From an uncultured Treponema sp. (GTDB taxonomy: Bacteria > Spirochaetota > Spirochaetia > Treponematales > Treponemataceae): 40,584 nt of DNA. The position numbers and the translations under genes are program-made. The notes under the pieces are model-generated. The model saw nothing but the letters and a program-made list of their open reading frames with translations, did not search any database and was not told the DNA's origin. Position 1 is the first letter of the stretch; each line of letters opens with the position of its first letter. Of this stretch, positions 32,795 to 40,584 are shown in pieces. The DNA lies in NCBI GenBank assembly GCA_945868875.1, contig CAMBMW010000003.1, forward strand, positions 1 through 40,584. Direction: 5' to 3'.

Positions 32795-33430
32795 ATGATA
32801 ATAAATTCTATAAGTCAAATCTCTTTATCTGGATTGTATCGCATTCGTCCCGAAAATGGTTCTGTTTTTTATGCTCGCCAGGAGTATCTTTCTTCTATAA
32901 TATTATCTGAACTAAGTGCCGGAACAGAAATTGATGAAGAGAACGAAGAAGAGCTTTTGGATGCTGGACTTTGTGTTGCAGTGGAATTGAAAGCTTGTGA
33001 TTATCTTTCCAGAGCGGAACAAAGCAGATTTGGCTTGACGCAAAAGCTTGTAAAAAAATCATTCCAAAAAAAATATATCAATATGGTGCTTGATTATCTT
33101 GAGAGTAAAGACTATCTGAATGATTTGCGGTTTTCAACGGCATGGTTGAACACAAGGAAGATTAATCATTATGAAGGAAGAACAAAACTTTTGGCTGAAC
33201 TTAGAAATAGAGGAATTTGCGAAAAAACTGCATCAAAAGCTTTGGATGATTTTTTTATATTAAATGATGAATTTGAAATTTGCAAAAAGGCTTATCAAAA
33301 ACATAAAAAAAATGGGAAAACCGAAGATAAACTTATGCAGGCAATGTTTAAATCCGGTTTTTCCCATAAACTTGTATTAAAAGCTAAAGAAGAATTAGAA
33401 TCTTCCTTCGTCAGTATCCCAATAGTTTAA
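32795..33430 (+). CDS. recX: RecX-family regulator of RecA
   Basis: RecX binds RecA filaments and limits their activity. The three-helix RecX repeats are visible: LSRAEQSRFGLTQKLVKKSF, MVLDYLESKDYLNDLRFSTAW, and HYEGRTKLLAELRNRGICEK. Length is 211 aa from ATG 32795. The frame extends upstream into rpsI but that part overlaps the ribosomal gene and terminator. No strong ribosome binding site is seen. Its last 36 bp overlap the 3' end of the convergent GH130 gene. recA itself is not in the window. Confidence 0.87.
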   Translation: MIINSISQISLSGLYRIRPENGSVFYARQEYLSSIILSELSAGTEIDEENEEELLDAGLCVAVELKACDYLSRAEQSRFGLTQKLVKKSFQKKYINMVLDYLESKDYLNDLRFSTAWLNTRKINHYEGRTKLLAELRNRGICEKTASKALDDFFILNDEFEICKKAYQKHKKNGKTEDKLMQAMFKSGFSHKLVLKAKEELESSFVSIPIV

Positions 33431-34441
33431 TTCATTGTGTGATTTGATAAAATCAACAGTTTCATCGATTGTTGTAAAGCAAAGACCAACAACTGTGTCT
33501 GCACATCCGTAATAAATTGCAATTTTTCCGTCTTTTTCATCTGTTAATGCAGCGACTGGGAAACAAACATTGTCAACAAAACCTGTAGTTTCATAAGGCA
33601 TTTCTGGTGTAAGCATATAATCACCGCATCTGTAGCGAACGATGCTAGGTTTGTCATGATCCAAAATTGCAGCAGAGAATGAATAAACAAAGCCATTACA
33701 AGTAGTTGAAACTCCATGATAGAACATAAGCCAGCCTTTCTCTGTTTCACCTTTATCATTTTCGTATTCAATTTCGATTGGTGCTGGACCACAACCAATT
33801 TTAACACCCTGCCACCAGCCTTTTCCACCTTTTTGCATAACAAGACGATGTTCGCCCCAATATTTCATATCTGGAGATTGAGAAAGCAAAATATCACCAA
33901 AAGGAGTGTGTCCTGAATCTGAAGGACGTGAAAGCATTACAAATTTGCCATCGATTTTTTTTGGGAATAAAACGGCATTTCTATTGAATGGGAGGAATGG
34001 GTTTTCAAGACGAGTGAAGTCTTTGAAATCTTTTGTACTTGCTACACCAATTGAAGCTCCGTCAAAATCTCCGCACCAAAGAATGTAATATGTATCATCA
34101 ATCTTTACACAACGAGGATCGTATGCATAGAATGGATCGTGTGGTGTGCCGTCTGGATCATGCATATGAATTTTTTCTTTTTGGAATTCCCAATGGATTC
34201 CGTCTTCAGAATCGCCAATGTAAAGGAAAGGGCGTGCAGATGTATCTTCTGAGCGGAAAACACCTTTGAATTTTCCTTCCCAAGGAATTACAGCTGAGTT
34301 ATAGATGCGTCCCATTCCTTTGAAAGGATTTCTGCCAATAACAGGATTGTCACTGTAACGCCAGATTGGAAGCCATGTGTCAGCAGGTTTGTCCTGCCAT
34401 GGAATGTTTGGTAAGTTTCCACCGCTAATAATTTTTGCCAT
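33395..34441 (-). CDS. GH130 family beta-mannoside phosphorylase
   Basis: A 348-aa five-bladed beta-propeller enzyme of glycoside hydrolase family 130, which phosphorolyses beta-1,4-mannosyl linkages to mannose-1-phosphate. Key motifs: WRYSDNPVIGRNP, RIYNSAVIPWEGKFKGVFR, YIGDSEDGIHW, YDPR (107-110, containing a likely catalytic Asp), and GKGWWQGVKIGCGPAPI. No signal peptide, so it acts on imported oligosaccharides. The sequence pattern suits mannooligosaccharide-type rather than N-glycan-type members, but exact substrate is unproven. GGAG precedes the ATG. A 12-bp hairpin lies in its 5' leader. It is divergent from a CE2-like esterase. Confidence 0.92.
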   Translation of the reverse strand: MAKIISGGNLPNIPWQDKPADTWLPIWRYSDNPVIGRNPFKGMGRIYNSAVIPWEGKFKGVFRSEDTSARPFLYIGDSEDGIHWEFQKEKIHMHDPDGTPHDPFYAYDPRCVKIDDTYYILWCGDFDGASIGVASTKDFKDFTRLENPFLPFNRNAVLFPKKIDGKFVMLSRPSDSGHTPFGDILLSQSPDMKYWGEHRLVMQKGGKGWWQGVKIGCGPAPIEIEYENDKGETEKGWLMFYHGVSTTCNGFVYSFSAAILDHDKPSIVRYRCGDYMLTPEMPYETTGFVDNVCFPVAALTDEKDGKIAIYYGCADTVVGLCFTTIDETVDFIKSHNELNYWDTDEGRF

Positions 34442-34464
34442 TTGTTTCTCCTAAAATTTAATTT

Positions 34465-34505
34465 AAACAATGCTTTGTTTCTAGAATAAAAATAAAGCAC
34501 TGTTT
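34465..34505 (-). promoter_or_regulatory. Dyad or hairpin in the GH130 leader
   Basis: AAACAATGCTTT (34465-34476) and AAAGCACTGTTT (34494-34505) form a 12-bp stem that is fully paired in the minus-strand transcript with one G-U. It starts 24 nt upstream of the start codon. It could be an operator or a leader hairpin. Confidence 0.5.
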
Positions 34506-34575
34506 TGATTAGTTTTTTAAGTATACTAAATTAATAATATATATTAATAAAATAAAGGTAAATAAATGATTTGTC

Positions 34576-34636
34576 AAGTAAAAATTACTTAAAAAACTAA
34601 AAATTAATTAAAAAATATTTAAAATTACTTAAAAAA
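34576..34636. repeat. AT-rich direct repeat and palindrome between GH130 and the esterase
   Basis: A 16-bp exact direct repeat (AAAATTACTTAAAAAA) lies at 34581-34596 and 34621-34636, 40 bp apart. The first copy overlaps the palindrome AAGTAA-aaa-TTACTT (34576-34590). It could be a shared regulatory site for the two divergent carbohydrate genes. Confidence 0.45.
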
Positions 34637-34689
34637 AAGAGAATTGAGAGGGGAAGTGTTTTTTTTCTATGATGTAGAAGTAATTAAGG

Positions 34690-34812
34690 GGGTTAAATGT
34701 GGCAAGGATAGGAAGAACGCCGTAGGCGGCCACTGGACTGAGCGAAGCGAGGGAAGCGGCTGGAGCGAAGCGGAATTCTGGATAGCCTGTTTTTTGCGAA
34801 GCAAAAAGCCAC
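34690..34812. repeat. GC-rich hairpin island with three GCGAAGC motifs
   Basis: This ~120-bp island is far richer in G+C than its AT-rich surroundings. GCGAAGC occurs at 34742-34748, 34765-34771 and 34796-34802; the last is the tip of a perfect TTTTTGC-gaa-GCAAAAA hairpin (34791-34807). GTGGC/GCCAC arms (about 34698-34723) and GCC-gta-GGC add further stems. No gene is seen. It resembles the other palindromic elements in the window rather than a terminator. Confidence 0.65.
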
Positions 34813-34876
34813 CCAAATAAAAAATAACTGAAAAAACGACCTAGTAAAACTTAAAAAATGATGTTAAAATAAATTT

Positions 34877-36013
34877 ATGAAAGTTTTTAAAATTAATGAA
34901 ATAAAAAATAAAAAAATAATTGGAAGAAATGTAAAAAACGTAGAAGAATTGCCTGAGATTAATCTTTTTTGGGCGGCTTCTGCATTGAAGATTAATGTGA
35001 AGGCTAGTGAAGTTTGGGCTGGTTTTGCCAGTGATTATGATTCGAATGAACCTTGGGTGAGTATTTTTTTAAATGGAAGACGGATTTCTCGCTTTATGGT
35101 TGAAAAAGGGGAAGAAAAATCAGTTTGTCTTGTGCGTGGATTGAATCCTCAAGTGGAAAATGAAATTTGCATTTATAAAGATACACAGCCAATGCCAGGT
35201 GATGCTAAACATTCTTTGAAAATTTCGAAGATTTTTATTGATGATAATGGGGAATTTTGCCAGATAAAGCCTGCAAAAATGCGGATTGAGTTTATTGGGG
35301 ACAGTATTACAAGTGGTGAAGGGCTTGCTGGTGCTCCTGAACAAATGGAATGGATTCCTTCTGTTTTTGTAGGAAGTGAAAGTTATGCGGCACAGGTTTC
35401 TCGTTATTTTGGAGCTGAATTTTCTGTTTTTTCGCAATGCGGCTGGGGATTTTGCTGGGGATGGGATGGAAATCGAAATAATAATATTCCATCTTTCTAT
35501 GAAAAAGTTTGCGGTGTGATGGAAGGCGAATTTCATAATCAGCTTGGTGAGAATCAGGATTATGATTTTAAAGATGGAAGTGATTTTGTTGTCTTAAATC
35601 TGGGCACAAATGATAATGGAGCTTTTTTTCAACCTCCTTGGAAGGATGAAAAAACTGGAGTTGAGTATAAGTTAGAACTTGAAAATGGAAAAATTTCTGC
35701 CTCTGATAAAGAGTATATTGTGCAGAAGGCAAAAGATTTTCTTTCACTTATTAGAAAACATAACAAACATGCACAGATTGTCTGGTGTTATGGAATGATA
35801 AAATTGAATTTGATTCCAGAATGTTTGAAAACTGCCGTTTTGCAGTGGAAAAAAGAAACTGGTGATAAAAATATTCACATTTTAGAATTGGATTCAATGG
35901 AAGATGTTGAAAAAACTTATGAGGATAAAGGCTCTCGTGGTCATCCTGGAAAAAAAGTACATAAACTTGCAGCAGAGAAACTTGAAAAACTTATTGAAAA
36001 ATTGAGTAAATAA
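34877..36013 (+). CDS. CE2-like SGNH esterase (acetyl xylan/mannan esterase type)
   Basis: A 378-aa two-domain protein: an N-terminal beta-sandwich (residues ~1-125, including WAGFASDYDSNEPWVSIFLN) and an SGNH hydrolase domain, as in carbohydrate esterase family 2. The catalytic Ser143 is in IEFIGDSITSGEG, Asn245 in LNLGTNDNG and His356 in SRGHPGKK. No signal peptide, so cytosolic deacetylation of imported oligosaccharides is likely. It diverges from the GH130 gene, which supports a shared mannan or glucomannan pathway. No ribosome binding site is seen, and a TAAAAT box ends 6 nt before the ATG. Confidence 0.87.
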   Translation: MKVFKINEIKNKKIIGRNVKNVEELPEINLFWAASALKINVKASEVWAGFASDYDSNEPWVSIFLNGRRISRFMVEKGEEKSVCLVRGLNPQVENEICIYKDTQPMPGDAKHSLKISKIFIDDNGEFCQIKPAKMRIEFIGDSITSGEGLAGAPEQMEWIPSVFVGSESYAAQVSRYFGAEFSVFSQCGWGFCWGWDGNRNNNIPSFYEKVCGVMEGEFHNQLGENQDYDFKDGSDFVVLNLGTNDNGAFFQPPWKDEKTGVEYKLELENGKISASDKEYIVQKAKDFLSLIRKHNKHAQIVWCYGMIKLNLIPECLKTAVLQWKKETGDKNIHILELDSMEDVEKTYEDKGSRGHPGKKVHKLAAEKLEKLIEKLSK

Positions 36014-36093
36014 AAATATATGGAATATTTGCTGGATTTTTTTTACTAGCAGATTTGATTTTATAAAAAAAAAGAATGGAGTGTTATAAATAT

Positions 36094-36510
36094 ATGGAAA
36101 ATAGACCTCAACAGTCTCAGATTAATGAAGCTTTATCAATTATTGATAGATTGATTCCTCTTGTGAACGACGCTGAACGAAATCTTTCGAGTGCAAGAAA
36201 CTGGGGATTTTTGGATGTTTTAGGAGGAGGTTTTATTGTTGATTTGATTAAACATTCAAAACTGAATAATGCTACAAATTCTATGGAGCAGGTGAATTAT
36301 TTAATGCAAGATTTGCAGAGAGTATTGGGCGCTATGAATGCAAACGATTATTCTATGAATGTTGGAAATTTTGTTACGCTTGCTGATTTTTTATTTGATG
36401 GTGCTATTGCCGATATTTATATGACTAGCAAAATTATGAACAGTCTGGATGAAGTGAGGAAACTTAAAAACAGACTTATGGAGCTTAGAAACAGACTGTC
36501 AAGATGCTAG
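36094..36510 (+). CDS. Small helical protein, function unknown
   Basis: A 138-aa protein dominated by heptad-like helices (INEALSIIDRLIPLVNDAERNL near the start, LDEVRKLKNRLMELRNRLS at the end) around a conserved-looking core SARNWGFLDVLGGGFIVDLIKHSKLN. Similar Gly-rich cores occur in short uncharacterised proteins of Firmicutes as I recall them. ATG 36094 is preferred, with GGAG 12 nt upstream; ATG 36076 would add six residues and overlap that site. No signal peptide. It converges on the HD-GYP gene 10 nt away. Confidence 0.75.
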   Translation: MENRPQQSQINEALSIIDRLIPLVNDAERNLSSARNWGFLDVLGGGFIVDLIKHSKLNNATNSMEQVNYLMQDLQRVLGAMNANDYSMNVGNFVTLADFLFDGAIADIYMTSKIMNSLDEVRKLKNRLMELRNRLSRC

Positions 36511-36520
36511 AATATGCCAG

Positions 36521-38020
36521 TTAAATTCTGCTGTAAAGCATTTCAAACTTTTCTCTGCTGTCGATAAAGATTTTGCCGAGTTTTTGGTCGAAATGGCTTC
36601 CTAAGGATTCCTGGATAATGGAAAATGCTTTGTCGTAAGAAAAAGTATCTTTATAGCAGCGTTTACTGACAAGAGCATCAAAAACATCGGCAAGTGCCAT
36701 AATTCTGGCTTCCAGCGGAATTTCAGCTCCTTTTAATTTATCTGGATATCCCTGTCCGTTGTATTTTTCATGATGATAGTGTGCAATGTTGATGGCAATG
36801 GTTTTAAAATTATTGTCATCAACTTCGGAAAGTACGTTTTCGATGATTTTAACTCCTTGTTCGGAGTGTTTTTTCATTTTTTCATACTCTTCATCTGTAA
36901 ATTTTCCAGGTTTTCTCAAAATGGAGTCATCTACTGCAATTTTTCCTAAATCATGCATAGGGGCTGCTTTGATAACATCGGCACAAAAATAATCTGGAAG
37001 ATTTTTAAACTCATCATTCTTTTTTATTTCAGAAATGAACAGTTTTACACATTCGCTTGTTCGTTTAATGTGACCGCCAGTGCTGTTGTCCCGACTTTCA
37101 ACCATTGTAGCCATGCCAGTAATGATGGAATTTTGAATCTGATAGATTTTCTGAGTTTTTTCTTCGATTGATGAAGACATTTCGTTGAAAGTATCTGCTA
37201 AAACTCCAAAGGAATCGTTTGTTATGATTTTGACTTTGGAATGTAAATTTCCATTTTTTATTTGTTCTACTCCTTTTTGAAGGCGTTTGAGAGGGCAGTC
37301 AAAATAGTCTGAAAAAATCACGAAAATAAAAATGCCGGAGATGACGATTATGCCAAAAGTTATAATAATATTTTTATCTAATGTAAGATTATTGTTCAGG
37401 ATGATAGTCAAAAGCGTGGAAAGTAAATAAACGAGAGGAAATAAAACAACTGAAATGTATAAAGTTATGAATAGTAATTTTACTGAAGGCTTGATGGTGC
37501 CTTTAATTCTGCTTAATTCACCCTGTGGAAAATATCTTGGAAGGATTCGATTTCGATGAAGTGAGTCCATTATGAAAAAAGAAAGCGTAAAACTGAACAG
37601 CGCTTCGAGAATGATGTACATTGAAGAGGTGAGAAGAACTGGGGTTATGTTTATGTTATATTCTGTTTTTACGATGATGAGGATTATGGTTTCAACGAAA
37701 AAGTAAAAAATCCAGCCGGTGATACCGAGAAGTGAAAAGGCAAACGGAAAGTTTACAAATCTGCTTAAAAAGTTATTTCCTTTTGTGTTGCTTGCATAAA
37801 TCATACATAAAAGTGAGGGTATGGAAAAAGTGATGACAGTTATTATTGTAGTAAAGTATCTGTGGGTTTCTAAAAATGCCTGCCAGTTGCTTTGAAAAGT
37901 TTCCGTAATCTGAGGTGTCGAACAGTTTATAGGGATGATTGCTGCCATCAGATTTGCACAGAGTGTAACAAGTCCATATAAGAGTGAAATTTTTCGTCTT
38001 GATTTATATGTTAATTCCAT
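36521..38020 (-). CDS. Membrane HD-GYP c-di-GMP phosphodiesterase
   Basis: A 499-aa membrane protein. The N-terminal ~240 residues contain about six spans (LYGLVTLCANLMAAIIPI to IVISGIFIFVIFS), followed by a HAMP domain (CPLKRLQKGVEQIKNGNLHS) and an HD-GYP domain. With ATG 38020 as start, the HD dyad is at 356-357 (PMHDLGKIAV), and HYHHEKYNGQGYPDKLKG and RIMALADVFDAL follow. HD-GYP enzymes cleave c-di-GMP to pGpG or GMP. No ribosome binding site; the promoter lies so close that the leader would be only a few nucleotides. Confidence 0.92.
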   Translation of the reverse strand: MELTYKSRRKISLLYGLVTLCANLMAAIIPINCSTPQITETFQSNWQAFLETHRYFTTIITVITFSIPSLLCMIYASNTKGNNFLSRFVNFPFAFSLLGITGWIFYFFVETIILIIVKTEYNINITPVLLTSSMYIILEALFSFTLSFFIMDSLHRNRILPRYFPQGELSRIKGTIKPSVKLLFITLYISVVLFPLVYLLSTLLTIILNNNLTLDKNIIITFGIIVISGIFIFVIFSDYFDCPLKRLQKGVEQIKNGNLHSKVKIITNDSFGVLADTFNEMSSSIEEKTQKIYQIQNSIITGMATMVESRDNSTGGHIKRTSECVKLFISEIKKNDEFKNLPDYFCADVIKAAPMHDLGKIAVDDSILRKPGKFTDEEYEKMKKHSEQGVKIIENVLSEVDDNNFKTIAINIAHYHHEKYNGQGYPDKLKGAEIPLEARIMALADVFDALVSKRCYKDTFSYDKAFSIIQESLGSHFDQKLGKIFIDSREKFEMLYSRI

Positions 38021-38031
38021 AAGCAAATTAT

Positions 38032-38060
38032 ATTATATAGTAGAAAAGTTGAAATTGCAA
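38032..38060 (-). promoter_or_regulatory. Promoter of the HD-GYP gene, very short leader
   Basis: On the minus strand TTGCAA (38060-38055) and TATAAT (38037-38032) are exactly 17 bp apart. A second overlapping TATAAT ends 6 nt before the ATG. Either box leaves a leader of 0-5 nt without a ribosome binding site. Confidence 0.55.
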
Positions 38061-38097
38061 ATGGACATGATTGACGAGTAGGGAAGAACGTGTTTTG

Positions 38098-38709
38098 TCA
38101 TTGTTGTTTTTCTATCTGTAAGAAGATTTTTTTTGAAACTCCGCTTATTGTATAGATGACAAATTCTGGTCCAATAATTATTCCCACAAGAAGTGTCCAA
38201 CGGTTCCATAGAATTAAAAAAAATTCCAGGGCTATAACTGCTATAAGAATAATTGTTTTGCCAAAGTATTGAATGCTTATTCCAAAAGAATTTTTAATTA
38301 TCTTTTTAAGAGAATTTTCATAACGTGCAATCAAAGGATATGAATAAATATTCATGCTGATTGAAAGAGCTGTAAGAAAAATAACACCAATTATAACAAT
38401 TGCATTGATATCATCTGATTTAAATACTAATTGCCATAATAAATACAAAAGATAGATTTGTGGTGCTGTAAAAATCCACATAAGAGTGCCTTGTTTGAAA
38501 TTCTGTTTAAAATATTTAAAAAAGGGTTTAACAATGTAACCTTCTTCATTATCAACCATTTTTAGCGTTACACTAAAAGCAGCACAGGTTGCAGCACCAA
38601 TAGTCACAACTGGTAAACTGCATAAAATCCATAAAAGATTTAATAAAAGCACATCAAGAAGTTTATTAATAAATTTGAAAAAAGAACTGTTAATATTAAA
38701 TAAAGCCAT
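38098..38709 (-). CDS. DUF624 (YesL-like) membrane protein
   Basis: A 203-aa integral membrane protein with about four to five spans. The start FKFINKLLDVLLLNLLWILC, the motif LPVVTIGAATCAAF, and the phenylalanine-rich loop PFFKYFKQNFKQG are typical of DUF624/YesL proteins encoded beside carbohydrate ABC transporters of the Lpl/Ytc type. AAGGAGG lies upstream of the ATG. It follows the solute-binding lipoprotein gene, with a terminator hairpin between them. Exact role unknown; assembly or regulation of sugar uptake is inferred from context. Confidence 0.88.
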   Translation of the reverse strand: MALFNINSSFFKFINKLLDVLLLNLLWILCSLPVVTIGAATCAAFSVTLKMVDNEEGYIVKPFFKYFKQNFKQGTLMWIFTAPQIYLLYLLWQLVFKSDDINAIVIIGVIFLTALSISMNIYSYPLIARYENSLKKIIKNSFGISIQYFGKTIILIAVIALEFFLILWNRWTLLVGIIIGPEFVIYTISGVSKKIFLQIEKQQ

Positions 38710-38745
38710 TTTATCTTACACCTCCTTTTTTTAAATGTTTTTGAT

Positions 38746-38781
38746 AAAAAAAAACCGTCACTAATATAACATTAATGACGG
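38746..38781 (-). terminator. Terminator between the solute-binding protein and DUF624 genes
   Basis: On the minus strand CCGTCATTAAT pairs with ATTAGTGACGG and is followed by nine T. It probably lets excess solute-binding protein be made relative to the downstream DUF624 gene. Confidence 0.85.
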
Positions 38782-38825
38782 AAAATCTAAATAGGAATTA
38801 TTTAATTATATTAAATAGAGTTCAA

Positions 38826-40523
38826 TTATTTTTTTACGGCATTTTCAGCTGCTGCACGAACTTTTGCTTGAGCTACAAAGAATTCATTTAATTCATCCCA
38901 GCCATAAGCTTTTACATCAGAAAGCATTTTTGAAACGATTTTTTCATATTCTGCATCATCTTTTGCATAAATTGCATTCCATGAACCATTTTTGATTGCA
39001 TCACAAACTTGTGATTTTTTTAGTTCCAAATCTGTTGGTATTGGAGTTGCTGTAAATAATGTTCCAGGAGCTATCTGATGTTTATGTTTTAATAAATATT
39101 CATCTGCATTTGATGCACCAGCCCATTCACGCCAGTTTGCTTCTACAGGATTTGATGCAGGAACTTGTTCTGAAGCCCAGAAGAAACGGTTATAAGTTTC
39201 ACCTTCTGTAAGAGGATTTGAAGCATCAAGACACCATGTGATATTATTTATCTGGAATGCACCGTCATGGAAAGTTCCTTTATATGGTGATGGCATTTCT
39301 GTATTATTCTGATCAGACATAGCTTTTTTACCAAATTCTGTAAGATATGTTTTGCCGTTTTTGATTTCCCATGTTACACCTTGTGGTCCGTACTGAGTTG
39401 TAAGGAATCCTTCTGGAGTACAGAAATAATTGATGATTTCCATACAAAGTTCTGGATATGCAGTTTTTGAACCAATAGACCAGATTCTTTCAGCACCATA
39501 AACATTCTGTCCATATACAATAGGAGATGCTTCTTCTGGGCAAACAGGATACATTGCTTTGCCTGCACTTGTGTGTGTTTCGCTGTTATAAGTCTGAGAT
39601 GCCATCCAGTTGAAAATATTAAAGAAAGCAGTTCCGTTTTGATAGTCTTCTGACATTCCGTTATATTTTTGTGTTAATGAATCTGGATCAAGAAGACCTT
39701 TCTGGAAAAGTTTATTATAGAATTTCAAACATTCAAGGTAAGGTCCATTTTCTTCGACAGCGCCATGGAAAGTTCCTGTAGCAGGATCATAAAGACCTAC
39801 ATAGAATTCATCATATCCATAGTAAGCAGTTGCCAGAGCCTTAACGAACATTACCATATCTCCATCCCAATCGTTGAACATAGAAATACCATAAGTTGTA
39901 TTTCCATTATCATCTTTTGGACAGATTTCTTTCATTTTTGCAAGTACATCAACCATATCATCAAGATTTTTGATAGCAGGTTTACCGATTTGTTCATAAA
40001 GGTCAAAACGAAGGTCCCATGTATAGAAAAACTGTTGAACGTCACTTGCTGATGTAGAAACTGCATGACCAAAACCATGAATTTTTTTATCTGGAGAAGC
40101 AATCATTTTATTTTTTTGTAAAGCAAGTTTCATGTTTTCATTGATGTATGAACCGTGTTTTGCAAGAAGATCATCTTCTTCCCAATCTAGCAAAAGACCT
40201 GCATTTACGGCTTTCTGATATTGGTCTCCGTCATTACCCCAAACAACTATATCGCCAAGATTGCCAGATTCCATACGAGTTTGATAAGCTCCACCAGTTT
40301 CTGGAATTATATTCAATTTAACATTGAATTTTTCAAGCATAAGATTTGCAAACCAGCCTGTTTGAAGACCAGAGTAGTTTGCAAGCTGAGAATATACATC
40401 AAGAGTAATAGTTTCTTTTGGTTTAATCGATGAAGAACCTTTTTTACTGCATGATACAGCACACAAAGCAGCAGACAAAACTGTAATTCCTGCTACTATC
40501 CCTTTGAATTTGTTTTTTTTCAT
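38826..40523 (-). CDS. Sugar ABC transporter solute-binding lipoprotein (family 1, LplA/YtcQ type)
   Basis: A 565-aa lipoprotein (lipobox AVSC, Cys25) of the large family-1 solute-binding type. The mature protein starts with TLDVYSQLANYSGLQTGWFA and includes DIVVWGNDGDQYQKAVNAG, YYGYDEFYVGLYDPATGTF and a long C-terminal lobe rich in Trp/Tyr for sugar stacking. GGAGG lies about 6 nt before the ATG. The size and the adjacent DUF624 gene match LplABC-type oligosaccharide importers. The two permease genes are not visible and are probably upstream, beyond the right edge. Confidence 0.92.
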   Translation of the reverse strand: MKKNKFKGIVAGITVLSAALCAVSCSKKGSSSIKPKETITLDVYSQLANYSGLQTGWFANLMLEKFNVKLNIIPETGGAYQTRMESGNLGDIVVWGNDGDQYQKAVNAGLLLDWEEDDLLAKHGSYINENMKLALQKNKMIASPDKKIHGFGHAVSTSASDVQQFFYTWDLRFDLYEQIGKPAIKNLDDMVDVLAKMKEICPKDDNGNTTYGISMFNDWDGDMVMFVKALATAYYGYDEFYVGLYDPATGTFHGAVEENGPYLECLKFYNKLFQKGLLDPDSLTQKYNGMSEDYQNGTAFFNIFNWMASQTYNSETHTSAGKAMYPVCPEEASPIVYGQNVYGAERIWSIGSKTAYPELCMEIINYFCTPEGFLTTQYGPQGVTWEIKNGKTYLTEFGKKAMSDQNNTEMPSPYKGTFHDGAFQINNITWCLDASNPLTEGETYNRFFWASEQVPASNPVEANWREWAGASNADEYLLKHKHQIAPGTLFTATPIPTDLELKKSQVCDAIKNGSWNAIYAKDDAEYEKIVSKMLSDVKAYGWDELNEFFVAQAKVRAAAENAVKK

Positions 40524-40584
40524 TAATTTCCTCCTTTAATCTCCGTGATTGCAGCATTTAAAAGATTTTGTGAACATTACTTTG

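Overview
The window reads as an AT-rich spirochaete chromosome, most likely a host-associated (gut or rumen type) Treponema. The reasons are the many small lipoproteins with relaxed lipoboxes, the AT-rich coding style, the c-di-GMP and hybrid-kinase signalling, the PotABCD operon with a lipoprotein PotD, the intracellular GH130 and CE2-like carbohydrate enzymes, and the sugar-transport lipoprotein. Species cannot be fixed from sequence reading alone. No rRNA, tRNA, CRISPR array, transposase, integrase or phage gene was seen.

Layout. 1-760: array of structured repeats (117-bp units plus a variant unit). 775-9135 (+): rplY, tilS, an exported TPR/Asp-rich protein, an HtrA-like protease, a two-unit hairpin repeat, then lepA. 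9153-11118 (-): recQ, a block of helically phased A-tracts and a small membrane protein. 11216-12751 (+): a solitary ATPase-TOPRIM (OLD-like) nuclease candidate. 12753-16210 (-): OmpA-like protein and two lipoproteins. 16291-22245 (+): membrane-anchored endonuclease-like protein, TPR lipoprotein, LpoB-like lipoprotein, LPP20-like protein, another lipoprotein and an NlpC/P60 peptidase. 22320-26453: hybrid histidine kinase facing an EAL phosphodiesterase. 26801-31017 (-): potABCD. 31405-33430 (+): small membrane protein, rplM-rpsI and recX. 33395-36013: GH130 phosphorylase divergent from a CE2-like esterase. 36094-40523: a small helical protein, an HD-GYP phosphodiesterase, a DUF624 protein and a solute-binding lipoprotein whose permeases probably lie beyond the right edge.

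How the genes fit together. The 14.9-22.2 kb stretch looks like an envelope and peptidoglycan block: an OmpA-domain protein, an LpoB-like activator with TPR and LPP20 partners, and a cell-wall peptidase. The OmpA domain has Ala where the diaminopimelate-binding Asp normally sits, which fits ornithine-type treponemal peptidoglycan. Signalling is biased towards c-di-GMP breakdown (EAL with a degenerate GGDEF, and HD-GYP). GH130 and the CE2-like esterase have no signal peptide and suggest cytosolic processing of imported, possibly acetylated, manno-oligosaccharides.

The most unusual signals are non-coding. Two unrelated intergenic repeat families keep paired stems while the sequence changes. GCGAAGC mini-hairpins recur across the window. 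Five A-tracts are phased at 10 bp upstream of recQ. Several genes place ATG 6-11 nt after a -10 box with no ribosome binding site, suggesting leaderless or near-leaderless transcripts. The best candidate for an undescribed gene system is the ATPase-TOPRIM protein or the TPR/LpoB/LPP20/NlpC envelope cluster. Neither can be proven novel without database searches.
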